DNA from: Streptomyces tuirus
GTDB taxonomy: Bacteria; Actinomycetota; Actinomycetes; Streptomycetales; Streptomycetaceae
Assembly (NCBI GenBank): GCA_018195615.1
Contig: JAGTPG010000001.1
Span: forward strand, 186,001 to 250,000
DNA length: 64,000 bases
Direction: 5' to 3'
Shown here: positions 37,546-47,094 of the stretch, piece after piece
How positions within the stretch are numbered: the first letter of the stretch is position 1
Layout: each line of letters begins with the position of its first letter
Notes under the pieces: generated by a model
Seen by the model: only the letters and a program-made list of their open reading frames with translations
What the model was told of the DNA's origin: nothing
Databases searched by the model: none
Program-made: the position numbers and the translations under genes

Positions 37546-38534
37546 CGGGTGGCCTCCTCGGCGAGTTCGCTCAGCACGGCCACGGCGAGGTTGCGCATCA
37601 GGGTCACCTTGTATCCGTTGTGGGGCAGGGGCCTGGCAGCCGCCAGTTCGACCTCCGCGGCGGCCGCGAAGGTCTCGGCGTCGGCCGGTGCGCCGGTCAG
37701 GACGCTCTCGGCCGTACCGGCCCGCCAGGGGCGGGAGGCGACCGCTCCGAAGGCCAGGCGCACGTCGTGCACGACACCGTCCCGGACGTCGAGCGCGGCG
37801 GCGATCGAGCCGATGGCGAAGGCGTACGAGGCGCGTTCGCGTACCTTGCGGTAGCGGGAGTCGGCCGCGACCGGGACGGGCGGCAGGGTGACGCCGGTGA
37901 TCAGGGCTCCGGGCGGCAGGGCCGTCTCCAGGTGCGGGGTCTGGCCCACCGGCAGGTAGAAGTCGGCGAGCGGGATCTCGCCCGGCCCGTCCGCCGTTTC
38001 GTACGACACGCGCGCGTCGAGGGCGGTCAGCGCCACGCCCATGTCGGAGGGGTGGGTGGCCACGCAGTGGTCGGAGGCGCCCAGGATGGCGTGGTTGTGG
38101 TGCTGGCCCTCGATCGCGGGGCAACCGGTGCCGGGGCTGCGCTTGTTGCAGGCGGACGTGATGTCGGCGAAGTAGCCGCAGCGGGTGCGCTGGAGCAGGT
38201 TGCCGCCGACGGTGGCCATGTTGCGCAGCTGCCCGGATGCTCCGGCCAGGACCGCCTGCGCCAACGCCGGGTAGCGGCGCCGGACTTCGGGGTGCGCGGC
38301 GAGGTCGCTGTTGGTGACGGTCGCCCCGATGCGCAGTCCGCCGTCCTCCGTCGCCTCGATACGGTTCAGGGGCAGTTCGCGGACGTCGACCAGCCGGGCG
38401 GGCCGCTCGACGCCGGTCTTCATCAGATCGACCAGGTTCGTGCCGCCGCCCAGGAAACGGGCCTCCGGGTCGGCGTCGAGCAGGGCGACCGCGCCGGACA
38501 CGTCGAGCGCGCGCTGGTATCCGAACTCCCTCAT
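37542..38534 (-). CDS. FAD-binding subunit of the molybdoenzyme, with 4Fe-4S cysteines (YagS type)
   Basis: A 330-residue medium subunit. FAD motifs: RFLGGGTNLVDLMKTGVERP and GASGQLRNMATVGGNLLQRT. The segment RCGYFADITSACNKRSPGTG with the following Cys supplies the cluster seen in YagS/HcrB-like subunits, which carry an additional 4Fe-4S centre. C-terminal CODH FAD domain: YRKVRERASYAFAIGSIAAA. Start ATG 38534 overlaps the iron-sulfur subunit stop; stop overlaps the Mo subunit start (ATGA). Confidence 0.9.
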   Translation of the reverse strand: MREFGYQRALDVSGAVALLDADPEARFLGGGTNLVDLMKTGVERPARLVDVRELPLNRIEATEDGGLRIGATVTNSDLAAHPEVRRRYPALAQAVLAGASGQLRNMATVGGNLLQRTRCGYFADITSACNKRSPGTGCPAIEGQHHNHAILGASDHCVATHPSDMGVALTALDARVSYETADGPGEIPLADFYLPVGQTPHLETALPPGALITGVTLPPVPVAADSRYRKVRERASYAFAIGSIAAALDVRDGVVHDVRLAFGAVASRPWRAGTAESVLTGAPADAETFAAAAEVELAAARPLPHNGYKVTLMRNLAVAVLSELAEEATR

Positions 38535-39073
38535 GCCACCGCGCCCTTCTCCTCGGCGGCCCGGGCCACGGCCTGGACGATCGACACATACGCGCCGCAG
38601 CGGCACAGGTTGCCGCTCATGCGCTCCCGTATCTCCTCCGGGCTGAGCGGTGGCGATCCCGCCTCGGGCCGTACGTCACCGGTGGCGGCGCTGGGCCAGC
38701 CCGCCGCGTGCTCCTCGATCACCGCGATGGCCGAGCAGATCTGTCCCGGCGTGCAGTAACCGCACTGGAAACCGTCCAGGTCGAGGAAGGCCTGCTGCAC
38801 CGGGTGCAGCCGCTCCCCCACGGCCACGCCCTCGATGGTGGTGACCTCACGCCCCTCGGCCGCCACGGCCAGTTGGAGGCAGGACACGACGCGGCGGCCG
38901 TCGACCAGGACCGTGCAGGCGCCGCACTGGCCCTGGTCGCAGCCCTTCTTCGTGCCGGTCAGATCGAGACGCTCGCGCAGGGCGTCGAGGAGGGTGGTGC
39001 GGTGGTCGACGGTCAGCGTGTACTTCTCGCCGTTGACGGACAGGGTGAGGTCGCTGGACGTCGATGGTGGCAT
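38531..39073 (-). CDS. 2Fe-2S subunit of the molybdoenzyme
   Basis: First gene of the operon, 180 residues. Plant-ferredoxin cluster: [20 protein letters not shown] with the fourth Cys in SCLQLAV. Second 2Fe-2S cluster: [20 protein letters not shown] and [20 protein letters not shown]. Start ATG 39073 ([18 protein letters not shown]) with GAAGG upstream; GTG 39091 is an alternative. No Tat signal, unlike periplasmic YagT, so the complex is presumably cytoplasmic. Confidence 0.92.
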   Translation of the reverse strand: MPPSTSSDLTLSVNGEKYTLTVDHRTTLLDALRERLDLTGTKKGCDQGQCGACTVLVDGRRVVSCLQLAVAAEGREVTTIEGVAVGERLHPVQQAFLDLDGFQCGYCTPGQICSAIAVIEEHAAGWPSAATGDVRPEAGSPPLSPEEIRERMSGNLCRCGAYVSIVQAVARAAEEKGAVA

Positions 39074-39220
39074 GGAAGCCTTCTTTCTCACGTCACAAGA
39101 TCAGGTGGCAGGGCCCGTGGTGGCGGTGCCGGTTCGCAAGGGTCCGGGATGCGGGTCCAGTCGGCCGCGGTACGGCCGTCACGGGCTGTCCTCGCGGACG
39201 GCCCGCCGATACGACGGGAC

Positions 39221-39270
39221 AAGCGGACAGTTGTCCGTTACCCGGAAACGTAACGGCCAACCGTCCGCTT
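39221..39270. promoter_or_regulatory. 50-bp palindrome upstream of the molybdoenzyme operon
   Basis: Two 21-nt arms starting AAGCGGAC and ending GTCCGCTT pair with only two mismatches around an 8-nt centre. The left arm holds a perfect 14-bp palindrome of its own, CGGACA-GT-TGTCCG, and the centre holds CCGTTAC/GTAACGG. It lies 148 nt before the operon and 41 nt before a TetR stub. Probable operator region for a TetR-type regulator. Confidence 0.6.
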
Positions 39271-39310
39271 AACAAGCCCCGGGTTTCGGCCAGGGACCGC
39301 GAGGGGGCGA

Positions 39311-39420
39311 GTGCGGCAGAGCAAGGACGCTCCTCCGGGTCGGGCGCGCAACGCCGACCGCGAGCGGATTCTGGAAGTGGCTCTGGTGGGGGCTCCGGGG
39401 GTCAGGCGACCGCCGTGGGG
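39311..39420 (+). pseudogene. TetR-family regulator N-terminal stub
   Basis: GTG 39311 opens a frame reading VRQSKDAPPGRARNADRERI then LEVALVGAPG, the start of a TetR protein up to the first helix (R..IL..AL pattern). The rest is missing; the sequence runs into the convergent LysR gene. With the 50-bp palindrome next to it, it seems to be the lost regulator of the divergent molybdoenzyme operon. Confidence 0.5.
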
Positions 39421-40306
39421 GCCAGTTCTCGTAGGTCGTTCAGGGCCGCTGTCACCGCTGGGCGGGCGTGGCCGGCGCCTCGGGTGCAGGTGAGGAGTTT
39501 GCGGTGGGGGTTGCCCGTGCAGCGGATCCGGGTGATCGGGAGGTGGGGGGTCAGATGGGCCAGGCGGGGGATGAGGGCGACGCCGAGCCGGTGGGCGACC
39601 AGGTGGGCGGCGACGTTCCAGTCGAGGGCGTGGTGGACGACGTCGGGCGTGAACCCGGCCGCGCCGCAGGCGGACAGGACGTGCGGGCGGCAGGGGCTCT
39701 CCTCCACCGGCGCGATCCACGACTCGTGCGCCGCCTCGGCGAGGTCGACCCGGACCCGGCCGGCCAGCGGGTGCCCATCGGGGACGACCAGGTCGAACGG
39801 GTCGTCGAGCAGCGGCTGCTGGTCGAACCGAGCGTCGCTCAGCGGCGGGTTGAGCGGGGTCGACTCGACGATCGCCAGGTCGGTGTCACCCTCGAAGAGG
39901 AGGTCGAAGCTCTCCGGCACCCCCGCCTCGGTGATCCGTACGGACAGCCGCGGGTGCCGCTCCCCGAGCCGGGCCGCCATCGGCGCCAGCAGTACCGAGA
40001 TGGCCACGGGGAACCCCGTCACCCGCAGCACCCCGGAGGGCGCCCCCGGTCGGCCCGTAGGTCGAGTTCCGCCTGGTCCCAGCGGGCCTGGATGGCGTCG
40101 GCGTGCGCGAGCAGGCTCTCGGCGGCGGGCGTGAGCCGAACCCCGCGCCCCTGCGGCTCCAGCAGGTCGACGCCCAGGTCACGGGCGAGCTGCCGGATCT
40201 GCTGGGAGGCGGCGGACGGGGTGAAGTGCAGGGCCCGGGCTGCCGCCGTGACCGTGCCGTAGTGGGAGACCGCCCTGAGGACGTGCAGCCGACGCAGGTC
40301 AATCAT
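39402..40306 (-). CDS. LysR-family transcriptional regulator (frameshifted near 40046)
   Basis: About 301 residues. The N-terminal winged helix is MIDLRRLHVLRAVSHYGTVT then HFTPSAASQQIRQLARDLGV. The ligand-binding domain opens LRVTGFPVAISVLLAPMAAR and contains FEGDTDLAIVEST and HLVAHRLGVALIPRLAHLTP. One G missing at RADRGAPSGVLRV splits the gene. Divergent from the small zinc-ribbon gene at 40424. Confidence 0.88.
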
Positions 40307-40423
40307 GAAGGTCAGGCTTCACAATGACGTCCACAAAGTCAACCTGGACGTGTACTGAGGCTTCGACGCACCCTGGCTGTGTCGCGACGATCAACCAGCC
40401 ACGACGTACGAGGAGTCAGAGAC

Positions 40424-40654
40424 ATGACCAGCACCACCTGCACCGTCTGCCCGCACTGCGGCTGGCCGGACGGAGGCGAGCCGTTCCAGGTGCTGTCACG
40501 GCACGCCACCGCGACGGGCCGCACGGAGTGGACGCGCTGCGGCTGCGGCTCGCTCCAGGTCCGCGTCGTCGACGACTGCGGGACGCGCGTCGTCTCCCGC
40601 AGCGGGCCGGCCTCCGGTTCCGCTCCGGCCCGGTCGGGCACCGCGAGCCACTGA
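40424..40654 (+). CDS. Small zinc-ribbon-like protein
   Basis: A 76-residue protein, start ATG 40424 with GAGGAG upstream. Cysteines CTVCPHCGW at the start and RCGCGSLQVRVVDDCG later could bind zinc. The tail is Ser/Ala/Gly-rich. Divergent from the LysR gene, which may regulate it. No named family that I recognise. Confidence 0.55.
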   Translation: MTSTTCTVCPHCGWPDGGEPFQVLSRHATATGRTEWTRCGCGSLQVRVVDDCGTRVVSRSGPASGSAPARSGTASH

Positions 40655-40825
40655 GCGCTCACACACCGCCGTTCCGCGCGAGTCGTTCCCCCCAGCGGGC
40701 TGCGCCGGCATGCGGGTCGGGCGCGGGGGCCGGGGGCTGCCGGCCCTGGTCAACGCGGTGACCAGGCTGTGTACGCCGGTCGCGGGCCGGCAGGTCGACC
40801 GGCACGGGCCGGACATGGTCAACAA

Positions 40826-41150
40826 GTGTGCTGCTCGACGTCGGCGTACAGGCCGGGATGGTCGCCGGCACGGTACGGATCCAGGCGCTGCGGGCCGCGG
40901 TGCGCGGCCGGCTCAGCACCGCGTACATGGCCTGCGCGTATCTTGGTGGCGCCGTCGGCTCGTGGCTGGGCACGGGCGTACGGCGGCTTCGGCCGGCTCG
41001 GGGTGTGCGCGCTGGTCGCCGCGCTCACCGCGGTGGCCCTCGCCCGCCACCGGAGCGCCACCCGCCGGACGGCGGGGAGGTTCCGCCGGGCGGCGGCGTC
41101 CGGGTCCGGCGCGGCGGGATGGATCATCGCTGCACGAGCCGCCGCGACCT
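40826..41150 (+). pseudogene. MFS transporter C-terminal remnant
   Basis: LLDVGVQAGMVAGTVRIQAL followed by RGRLSTAYMACAYLGGAVGS and WLGTG is the conserved segment near helices 10-11 of actinobacterial MFS exporters. A frameshift then moves the end (GGFGRLGVCALVAALTAVAL) into another frame. The first three quarters of the protein are absent, so this is a relic. Confidence 0.65.
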
Positions 41151-41166
41151 CGCGTGAGGAGACGCC

Positions 41167-42140
41167 ATGACCCATGTTCCGCCCCCGTTCGACCCGGAAC
41201 TCGCCGGAGCCCTCGAGCTGATCAAGGACATGATCAGTCCCGGGCTCACCCTGGACGAGATCGCCGAGGCGCGCCAGGGCCCGGGCATCCAGTCGCTGGC
41301 CGAGCTGGACCTGACGATGGGCGGGACGTTCGAGGTGGAGGACCGGCGGGTGCCCGGCCCGCAGGGTGAGCCCGACATCTCGCTGCTGATCTGCCGGCCC
41401 ACCGCTCCGGCGACCGCCGGGGCGCGTCCCGTCATCTACCACGTGCACGGCGGCGGCATGGTCATCGGGAACAACCGGGTCGGCGTCGACGGCCCCCTGG
41501 CGTGGGCGAAGGAACTCGACGCGGTCGTGGTGTCGGTGGAGTACCGGCTGGCTCCGGAGCATCCGCATCCCGCGCCGGTCGAGGACGTGTACGCCGGGCT
41601 GCTGTGGACGGCCGACCACGCCGCCGAGCTCGGGCCGACCCGGAACGGATCGTCATCGCGGGCGGCAGCGCGGGCGGTGGGCTGTGCGCGGCCCTGGCGC
41701 TGCTCACCCGGGACCGCAAGGGGCCGCAGCCGATCGGGCAGGTCCTGTTGTGCCCGATGCTCGACGACCGCAACGACACGCCGTCGGCGTACCAGATGGC
41801 CGGGCTCGGGGTGTGGGACCGCACCGCCAACGAGACCGGCTGGACCGCGCTGCTGGGCGCGCGGCGCGGCGGGCCCGACGTACCCGCGTACGCGGCGCCG
41901 GCCCGCGCCGAGGACCTCTCCGGCCTGCCGCCGGCCTTCCTCGACGTCGGCTCCGCGGAGACCTTCCGCGACGAGGTCGTCGCGTTCGCCTCGCGTATCT
42001 GGCAGGCGGGCGGGGTGGCCGAACTGCACGTCTGGCCCGGCGGTTTCCACGGCTTCGACGGCTTCGCGCCCCAGGCGGCGCTCTCCCAGTCGGCGCGGGC
42101 GGCGCATCTGGACTGGCTGCGGAGGCTGCTGGGCGGGTGA
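41167..42140 (+). CDS. Alpha/beta hydrolase, HSL-type esterase (frameshifted near 41636)
   Basis: Carboxylesterase of about 324 residues. The oxyanion-hole HGGG is in VIYHVHGGGMVIGN at about residue 98, VSVEYRLAPEHPHPAPVEDV is typical of the hormone-sensitive-lipase family, and the nucleophile Ser is in VIAGGSAGGGLCAA. Catalytic Asp (DVGSAETFRDE) and His (WPGGFHGFDGF) follow. One missing G between ELG and ADPER breaks the frame. Start ATG 41167. Confidence 0.88.
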
Positions 42141-42216
42141 CGGCAGGGGCGCGTCCGCTGCTGACGAGCCCTGCGGCAGGCTGCCGCAGCGCAGCCGTAT
42201 GCCGCACCATGGGCCT

Positions 42217-43678
42217 ATGAAAGAGCTGGCCGGGCGCCTTTCCGCGCTCGATCCGGATGCCGGTGCGGCGGTCCGGGTCATCGCCTACTTCGACCGTCTG
42301 GCCGAGTCCAGGGCCGGTGTGGAGGCACTCGTACGCGGTGCCGCCGTACTGGCCGGCTGCCCCGCCCGGCTGGTGGATCCCGAGCGACGCGTCCACGTCC
42401 GGGTGGAGCCCGACGGCACGCGGCGTGACACCCAGACCCCGCCGGACCCCGCGTGGCCGTCCGCACCGCTTGCTCCGGGGGGTTCCGCGGTTCTCTGGCT
42501 GGAGCGGGCGGGGGCGGCGCCCGGCGAGTCGGAGACTGACCGGGCCGGTACCGGGCCCGGGACGGCCGCGACGGACCAGGCCGGCACCAGGCCCGGGGCG
42601 ACCGCGACGGACCAGGCCGGCACCAGGCTCGAGGTGACCGCGACGGACCAGGCCGGCACCAGGCTCGAGGTGACCGCGACGGACCAGGCCGGCACCAGGC
42701 TCGAGGTGACCGCGACGGACCAGGCCGGCACCAGACCCGGGGCAGCCGCGACGGACCAGGCCAGTACCAAACCCGGGGCAGCCGCGACGGACGGGGCCGA
42801 GGGGGAAGCGGGCGTGGTCGACGCTGGCGGTGCCCGGACCGGGGTCGGTGCGGGCCTCGGCCGGACCGCGTCCGGTGTTGGCTTCGGCCGGACCGGGTCA
42901 CGGGTGGGGCGCGTGGGTCGTACCGGGACGGCATCCGGCGTGGATCCTGCTCGGACAGTGCCTGGTGTGGATCCCGCCGGGCGGGCCGGGGCGGTGCCCA
43001 GCGTGGTCGATGCCGTGATTCTCGAACGGGCCGCCGGTGCGCTACGGGTCGTGCTCGACCGCACTCGGGACGGGCCCCGGCCGACGATCCGGCGCTGGTG
43101 GAGACCCTCCTCGACGGCACGGCCCCGGAAGCGGCCCGGCTGCACGCCGCCCGGCGCCTCGGACTGGACCCGACGGCCCCGGCCCGGGTCCTCGCGCCGC
43201 TGAACGACCGGCCGCGGGTCGTACCGGACGGTGCGGACGCCGACCCGGCCGGACGGCTCGGGTCGGGCCGGCCGTGCCCGTGCTCGAACTGCCCGGGTCG
43301 TGGGCCGCCGCCCGTACCGCGCTGCGGTTCACCGCCGAGGGCACCCCGCAGGACCCCGGCCCGCGGGTCGTGTACGCCGACGAGCTCGGCGGCATCGCCC
43401 TGCTCGCCGACCTCGTCGCACCGGGCGCCGAACCGCCACCGGACGTCCGGGCCCTGGAGGCCGCCGCGGCGTCCGCGCCCTGGCTGCGGGCGACCCTGCA
43501 CGCGGTGGCGTCCACGGCGAGCCTGCGGGCTGCCGCCGCCGAGATCAACGTTCACCACTCCACGCTCCAGGACCGCCTGGCCCACGCCGAGCACCTGCTC
43601 GGCTGGCCGGTGCGGACCCCGCAGGGCCGACTGCGACTGCAACTGGCACTGACCATGCGCCACCTCGCCCGCCCGTAG
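42217..43678 (+). CDS. PucR-like helix-turn-helix regulator with an internal tandem-repeat region (two frameshifts)
   Basis: About 487 residues. The N-terminal part is MKELAGRLSALDPDAGAAVR then YFDRLAESRAGVEALVRGAA, a GAF-like regulatory region. The C-terminal PucR-type HTH is SLRAAAAEINVHHSTLQDRL followed by AHAEHLLGWPVRTPQGRLRL. Between them, residues ~105-265 are Thr/Ala/Gly-rich, half of it a 12-residue repeat (TDQAGTRLEVTA type). Relatives I recall go from WLER almost directly to VVDAVILERAA, so this stretch looks inserted. Frames break near 43083 and 43260, one missing G/C each. Confidence 0.75.
42529..42798 (+). repeat. 36-bp tandem repeat (minisatellite), about 7.5 copies, coding
   Basis: Unit boundaries 42529, 42565, 42601, 42637, 42673, 42709, 42745, then half a unit. 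Copies at 42601, 42637 and 42673 are identical over all 36 bases; the outer copies diverge progressively. Each unit encodes 12 residues of the type ATDQAGTRLEVT in frame. Confidence 0.95.
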
Positions 43679-43877
43679 CGTCCCCGCGCCGGCCCGGCCC
43701 CGTCACACCCCACCGACCCGCCGGCCCCACCCCGACCAGCCCACCAGCGTGCACCTGCGCGGAGCACCCGCACCTGGCCGGCGTGATCCGGATCGCGTGC
43801 GGAGGGCCGTGCCGCCGCCGTCCCCCTGGGAGACACTGTCCGGGCGTCGTCCGGTACGAGGTTCAGGAGCTTGAGGC

Positions 43878-45068
43878 ATGAGCGTGCAGCGGTATCCCCT
43901 GGCCGGGATCACGGTGGTCAGCCTGGAGCAGGCCGTGGCCGCGCCCTATGCCACCCGGCAGCTCGCCGACCTCGGCGCCCGGGTCATCAAGGTGGAGCGG
44001 CCGGGCGGCGGCGACTTCGCCCGGCGCTACGACACGACCGTGCACGGCCACTCCAGCTATTTCGTGTGGCTCAACCGGTCCAAGGAGTCCCTCACGCTGG
44101 ACCTGAAGGACCCGCGGGGCCGCGAGATCCTGCACGAGCTCCTCGACGGCGCCGACGTGTTCGTGCAGAACCTCGCCCCGGGCGCGGCCGACCGGCTCGG
44201 TCTGGACGCCGCCACCCTCACCGGCCGCCGCCCCGGCCTGATCCCGTGCACGATATCCGGGTACGGCACGACCGGCCCCTGGGCCGACCGCAAGGCGTAC
44301 GACCTGCTCGTGCAGTGCCAGACCGGGCTGGTGTCACTGACGGGGACCCCGGAGGGGACCGCCCGGACCGGGATCTCCGTGGCCGACATCGCCGCCGGGA
44401 TGTACGCCTACAGCGGCGTCCTCACCGCCCTGTACACCCGTGCCGTCACCGGCGAGGCCCACCCGGTGGAGGTGTCCCTGTTCGAGGCGCTCGCGGAGTG
44501 GATGGGCCAGCCCGCCTACTACACCCGGCACGGCGGCACCCAGCCCCCGCGCATCGGCACCCAGCACGCCACCATCGCGCCGTACGGGACGTACCCGGCC
44601 GCCGACGGCAAGGAGGTGCTGTTCTCGATCCAGAACGAGCGCGAGTGGGCGGCCCTGTGCTCCGAGTTCCTCGGCCGGCCGGAGCTCGTCGACGATCCGC
44701 GTTTCGCCACCGCCTCCGACCGCGTCGCCCACCGCGAGGAGCTCAACACCATCGTCGCGGGCCGCTTCGCCCGCTCCGGGTCCGACGAGATCCTCAAGGA
44801 CCTGGAGGCCATCGGCATCGCCTGCGCCGGGGTCAACGACGTCGCCGCGTTCCTGGACCACCCGGTGCTGGCCGCCCGCGGCCGCTGGACCGAGGTCGCG
44901 GTGCCCGGCGCCACGGTGGAGGCCCTGCTCCCGCCGGCCGACCTCGCGGGGCTGCCCGCGCGCATGGACCCGGTACCGGCGGTGGGCGAGCACACCGCGG
45001 CGATCCTCACCGAACTGGGTCGCACCGAGGACGAGGTGGCGGCGCTCCGCGCGGACGGCGTCGTCTGA
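43878..45068 (+). CDS. CaiB/BaiF family CoA-transferase (family III)
   Basis: A 396-residue class III CoA transferase moving CoA between carboxylic acids. MSVQRYPLAGITVVSLEQAV and ARVIKVERPGGGDFARRYDT open the fold. The catalytic Asp is in ADRKAYDLLVQCQTGLVSLT, with GTTGPWADR just before it. C-terminal signature: ARGRWTEVAVPG and PVPAVGEHTAAILTELG. Intact frame, ATG 43878 with GGAG-type upstream sequence. Stand-alone; the acid substrate cannot be inferred. Confidence 0.92.
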   Translation: MSVQRYPLAGITVVSLEQAVAAPYATRQLADLGARVIKVERPGGGDFARRYDTTVHGHSSYFVWLNRSKESLTLDLKDPRGREILHELLDGADVFVQNLAPGAADRLGLDAATLTGRRPGLIPCTISGYGTTGPWADRKAYDLLVQCQTGLVSLTGTPEGTARTGISVADIAAGMYAYSGVLTALYTRAVTGEAHPVEVSLFEALAEWMGQPAYYTRHGGTQPPRIGTQHATIAPYGTYPAADGKEVLFSIQNEREWAALCSEFLGRPELVDDPRFATASDRVAHREELNTIVAGRFARSGSDEILKDLEAIGIACAGVNDVAAFLDHPVLAARGRWTEVAVPGATVEALLPPADLAGLPARMDPVPAVGEHTAAILTELGRTEDEVAALRADGVV

Positions 45069-45111
45069 GCGCCCCAGGATCTGTCTGACGAATCCCCGAC
45101 CGCACCCGGCG

Positions 45112-45129
45112 AAGGCGCTCCGGCGCCTT
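45112..45129. terminator. Bidirectional hairpin between the CoA transferase and TerC genes
   Basis: AAGGCGC-TCCG-GCGCCTT lies between convergent stops at 45068 and 45137. An outer pairing CGAATCCCC/GGGGATTCG (45089-45097 with 45141-45149) may extend it. Confidence 0.6.
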
Positions 45130-45136
45130 GCGGACC

Positions 45137-46117
45137 TCAGGGGGATTCGGCCGTCCGCCGTGCCTCCTCCTCGGCCTCCTGGCTCTTCGACGCCCGCAGG
45201 CTGGTGATCGTGGTGACGGCCAGCACCAGCACGATGAAGCTCAGCGAGAACGGGATGCTGATCTCGGGGACGTGGACGCCCGACTCGTGCAGGGCGTGCA
45301 GCACCAGCTTCACGCCGATGAACCCCAGGATGATCGACAGGCCGTAGGAGAGGTGGACCAGCTTCTTCAGCAGGCCGCCGATCAGGAAGTAGAGCTGGCG
45401 CAGGCCCATCAGGGCGAAGGCGTTCGCGGTGAACACGATGTACGGGTCCTGGGTCAGCCCGTAGATCGCGGGGATGGAGTCGAGGGCGAAGAGGACGTCC
45501 GTGGAGCCGATGGCGAGCATCACGACCAGCATCGGCGTCATGATCCGCTTGCCGTTCTCGGTGATGAACAGCTTCGTGCCGTGGTAGCGGTCGGCCACTC
45601 CGAAGCGGTCCTCCGCCATCTTCAGCAGCTTGTTCTCCTGGTACTCCTCCTCGTGGTCCTGCTTGCGGGCGTCCTGGATCAGCTTCCAGGCGGTCCAGAT
45701 GAGGAAGGCGCCGAAGATGTAGAACACCCAGGAGAACGCGGAGATGATCGCCGCGCCGGCCGCGATGAAGACGGCCCGCAGCACCAGGGCCATCAGGACG
45801 CCGACCATCAGCACCCGCTGCTGGTACTGCGACGGCACCGCGAACTTCCCCATGATCAGGACGAACACGAAGAGGTTGTCGACGCTGAGCGATTTCTCGG
45901 TGATGTAGCCGGCGAAGAACTCGCCCGTGGGCCCGCTCCCACCGGCGTACCACAGCCCCAGTCCGAACAGCACGGCGAGGACGATCCACACCACCGTCCA
46001 GGTCCCGGCCTCCTTGATGGAGACGTCGTGGGGCTTGCGGCCGACGAAGAAGTCGACGGCGACGAGCACGCACAGAGCTGCCACCGTCAGCAGCCACACG
46101 GACAGTGAGACGTTCAC
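45137..46117 (-). CDS. TerC/Alx-family integral membrane protein
   Basis: A 326-residue protein with about nine helices. Family signatures: GYITEKSLSVDNLFVFVLIM in helix 3 and GSTDVLFALDSIPAIYGLTQ, both carrying the metal-binding Asp residues, and a charged cytoplasmic loop (ARKQDHEEEYQENKLLKMAE). Relatives export Mn2+ or help metallate exported enzymes. GTG 46117 follows a clear AGGAGTAACAA. I looked for a yybP-ykoY manganese riboswitch upstream and saw none. A phosphoribosyltransferase gene precedes it on the same strand. Confidence 0.93.
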   Translation of the reverse strand: MNVSLSVWLLTVAALCVLVAVDFFVGRKPHDVSIKEAGTWTVVWIVLAVLFGLGLWYAGGSGPTGEFFAGYITEKSLSVDNLFVFVLIMGKFAVPSQYQQRVLMVGVLMALVLRAVFIAAGAAIISAFSWVFYIFGAFLIWTAWKLIQDARKQDHEEEYQENKLLKMAEDRFGVADRYHGTKLFITENGKRIMTPMLVVMLAIGSTDVLFALDSIPAIYGLTQDPYIVFTANAFALMGLRQLYFLIGGLLKKLVHLSYGLSIILGFIGVKLVLHALHESGVHVPEISIPFSLSFIVLVLAVTTITSLRASKSQEAEEEARRTAESP

Positions 46118-46203
46118 TTGTTACTCCTGATGCAGGCGTGGGGAATGGGACATCGTCCTCCGCGTTGGCTGGTTTCCGCCACTCCTGCCAGGTGAACATT
46201 GAG

Positions 46204-46846
46204 TCAAAGCTGCACGTGGAGCGCTTCCAGGACGTCCTGGTCCGTCAACTGGTCGAAGTTGTCGTACCACAGGCCCACGGCCATGAACGCGGCCGGCCGG
46301 TGCGGGCAGATCACCTCGTCGGCCTCGGTCCGCAGCAGCTCCGCGGCCTCCGGGGAGCCCACCGGCGCGGCCAGCACCACCCGTGCGGGCTCCTGACGGC
46401 GTACGAATCGCAGCGCGGCCCGTGCCGTGGAGCCGGTCGCCAGGCCGTCGTCGACCACGATCACGGTGTGTCCTCGCAGGTCGGGGCGGGGCGGCCCTGC
46501 CGGTAGAGCCGCTCGCGGCGGCGCAGTTCCGCGCGCTCGCGTTCGATGACGGGGGCCAGGGCGGCCTCGCCGATGCCCAGGTGCCGCAGGGCGTCCTCGT
46601 CGAGGAGCGGCACCTCGTCCCCGGCCATCGCGCCCACGCCGAGCTCCTCCTGGAACGGCGCCCCGATCTTCCGTACGACGACCACGTCGAGCGGGGCGTC
46701 CAGGGCCCGGGCGACCTCACGCGCCACCGCGACCCGCCGCGCGGCAGGGCGAGGACGAGGGGGTCGGGCAGGGCTCCCTCGCCCTGCCGGGTGCGCAGAA
46801 TCTCGGCCAGTTCCCCGCCGGCCTGGCGGCGATCACGGAACCGCAT
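46204..46846 (-). CDS. Phosphoribosyltransferase (two frameshifts)
   Basis: Type I PRTase fold of about 214 residues. LVLALPRGGVAVAREVARAL, VVVRKIGAPFQEELGVGAMA and the PRPP loop VIVVDDGLATGSTARAALRF are the family blocks. End: FDQLTDQDVLEALHVQL. One G is missing near 46735 and one C near 46490, both in short runs. Start ATG 46846. Stand-alone PRTases of this type occur in stress and tellurium-resistance-like loci; the TerC gene downstream on the same strand fits that. Confidence 0.85.
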
Positions 46847-47094
46847 GACGGTCACCTCTGCTTCCGCACGGTGAGGGCCCTCGACCGGTCCGGGTCCCGC
46901 GTACCCGCTGCCCACCGGACAATGCGCGCCTTCCGGACCTCCGTCACACTCGGATGGCGGGGTGTTTCCGACCGTGCGGCACAGGCAACCCGGGACCGTG
47001 CGCACGGCTCGGACCGTACGCAGGGCACCGTTCCTCTCGCGCGCCGCCGGCGCACCGGCCCACTGAACAGACTCCGACGCAACGGGAGCTCCGG

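Noticed and set aside
35299..37854. Very long plus-strand open frame (about 850 codons)
   Set aside because: It is antisense to the intact molybdenum subunit and chaperone; composition is typical of GC-rich shadow frames and no domain is recognisable.
42529..42798. CRISPR array
   Set aside because: The 36-bp units are directly adjacent without spacers and stay in frame within a coding region; no cas genes are near.
41167..43203. A 678-residue fusion of esterase and regulator
   Set aside because: The esterase frame is lost at 41636, and the regulator starts independently at ATG 42217; the shared frame is a coincidence of the missing base.
46118..46203. Manganese (yybP-ykoY) riboswitch before TerC
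   Set aside because: The leader is only about 86 nt to the upstream gene and shows neither the conserved loops nor the long paired stem of that riboswitch.
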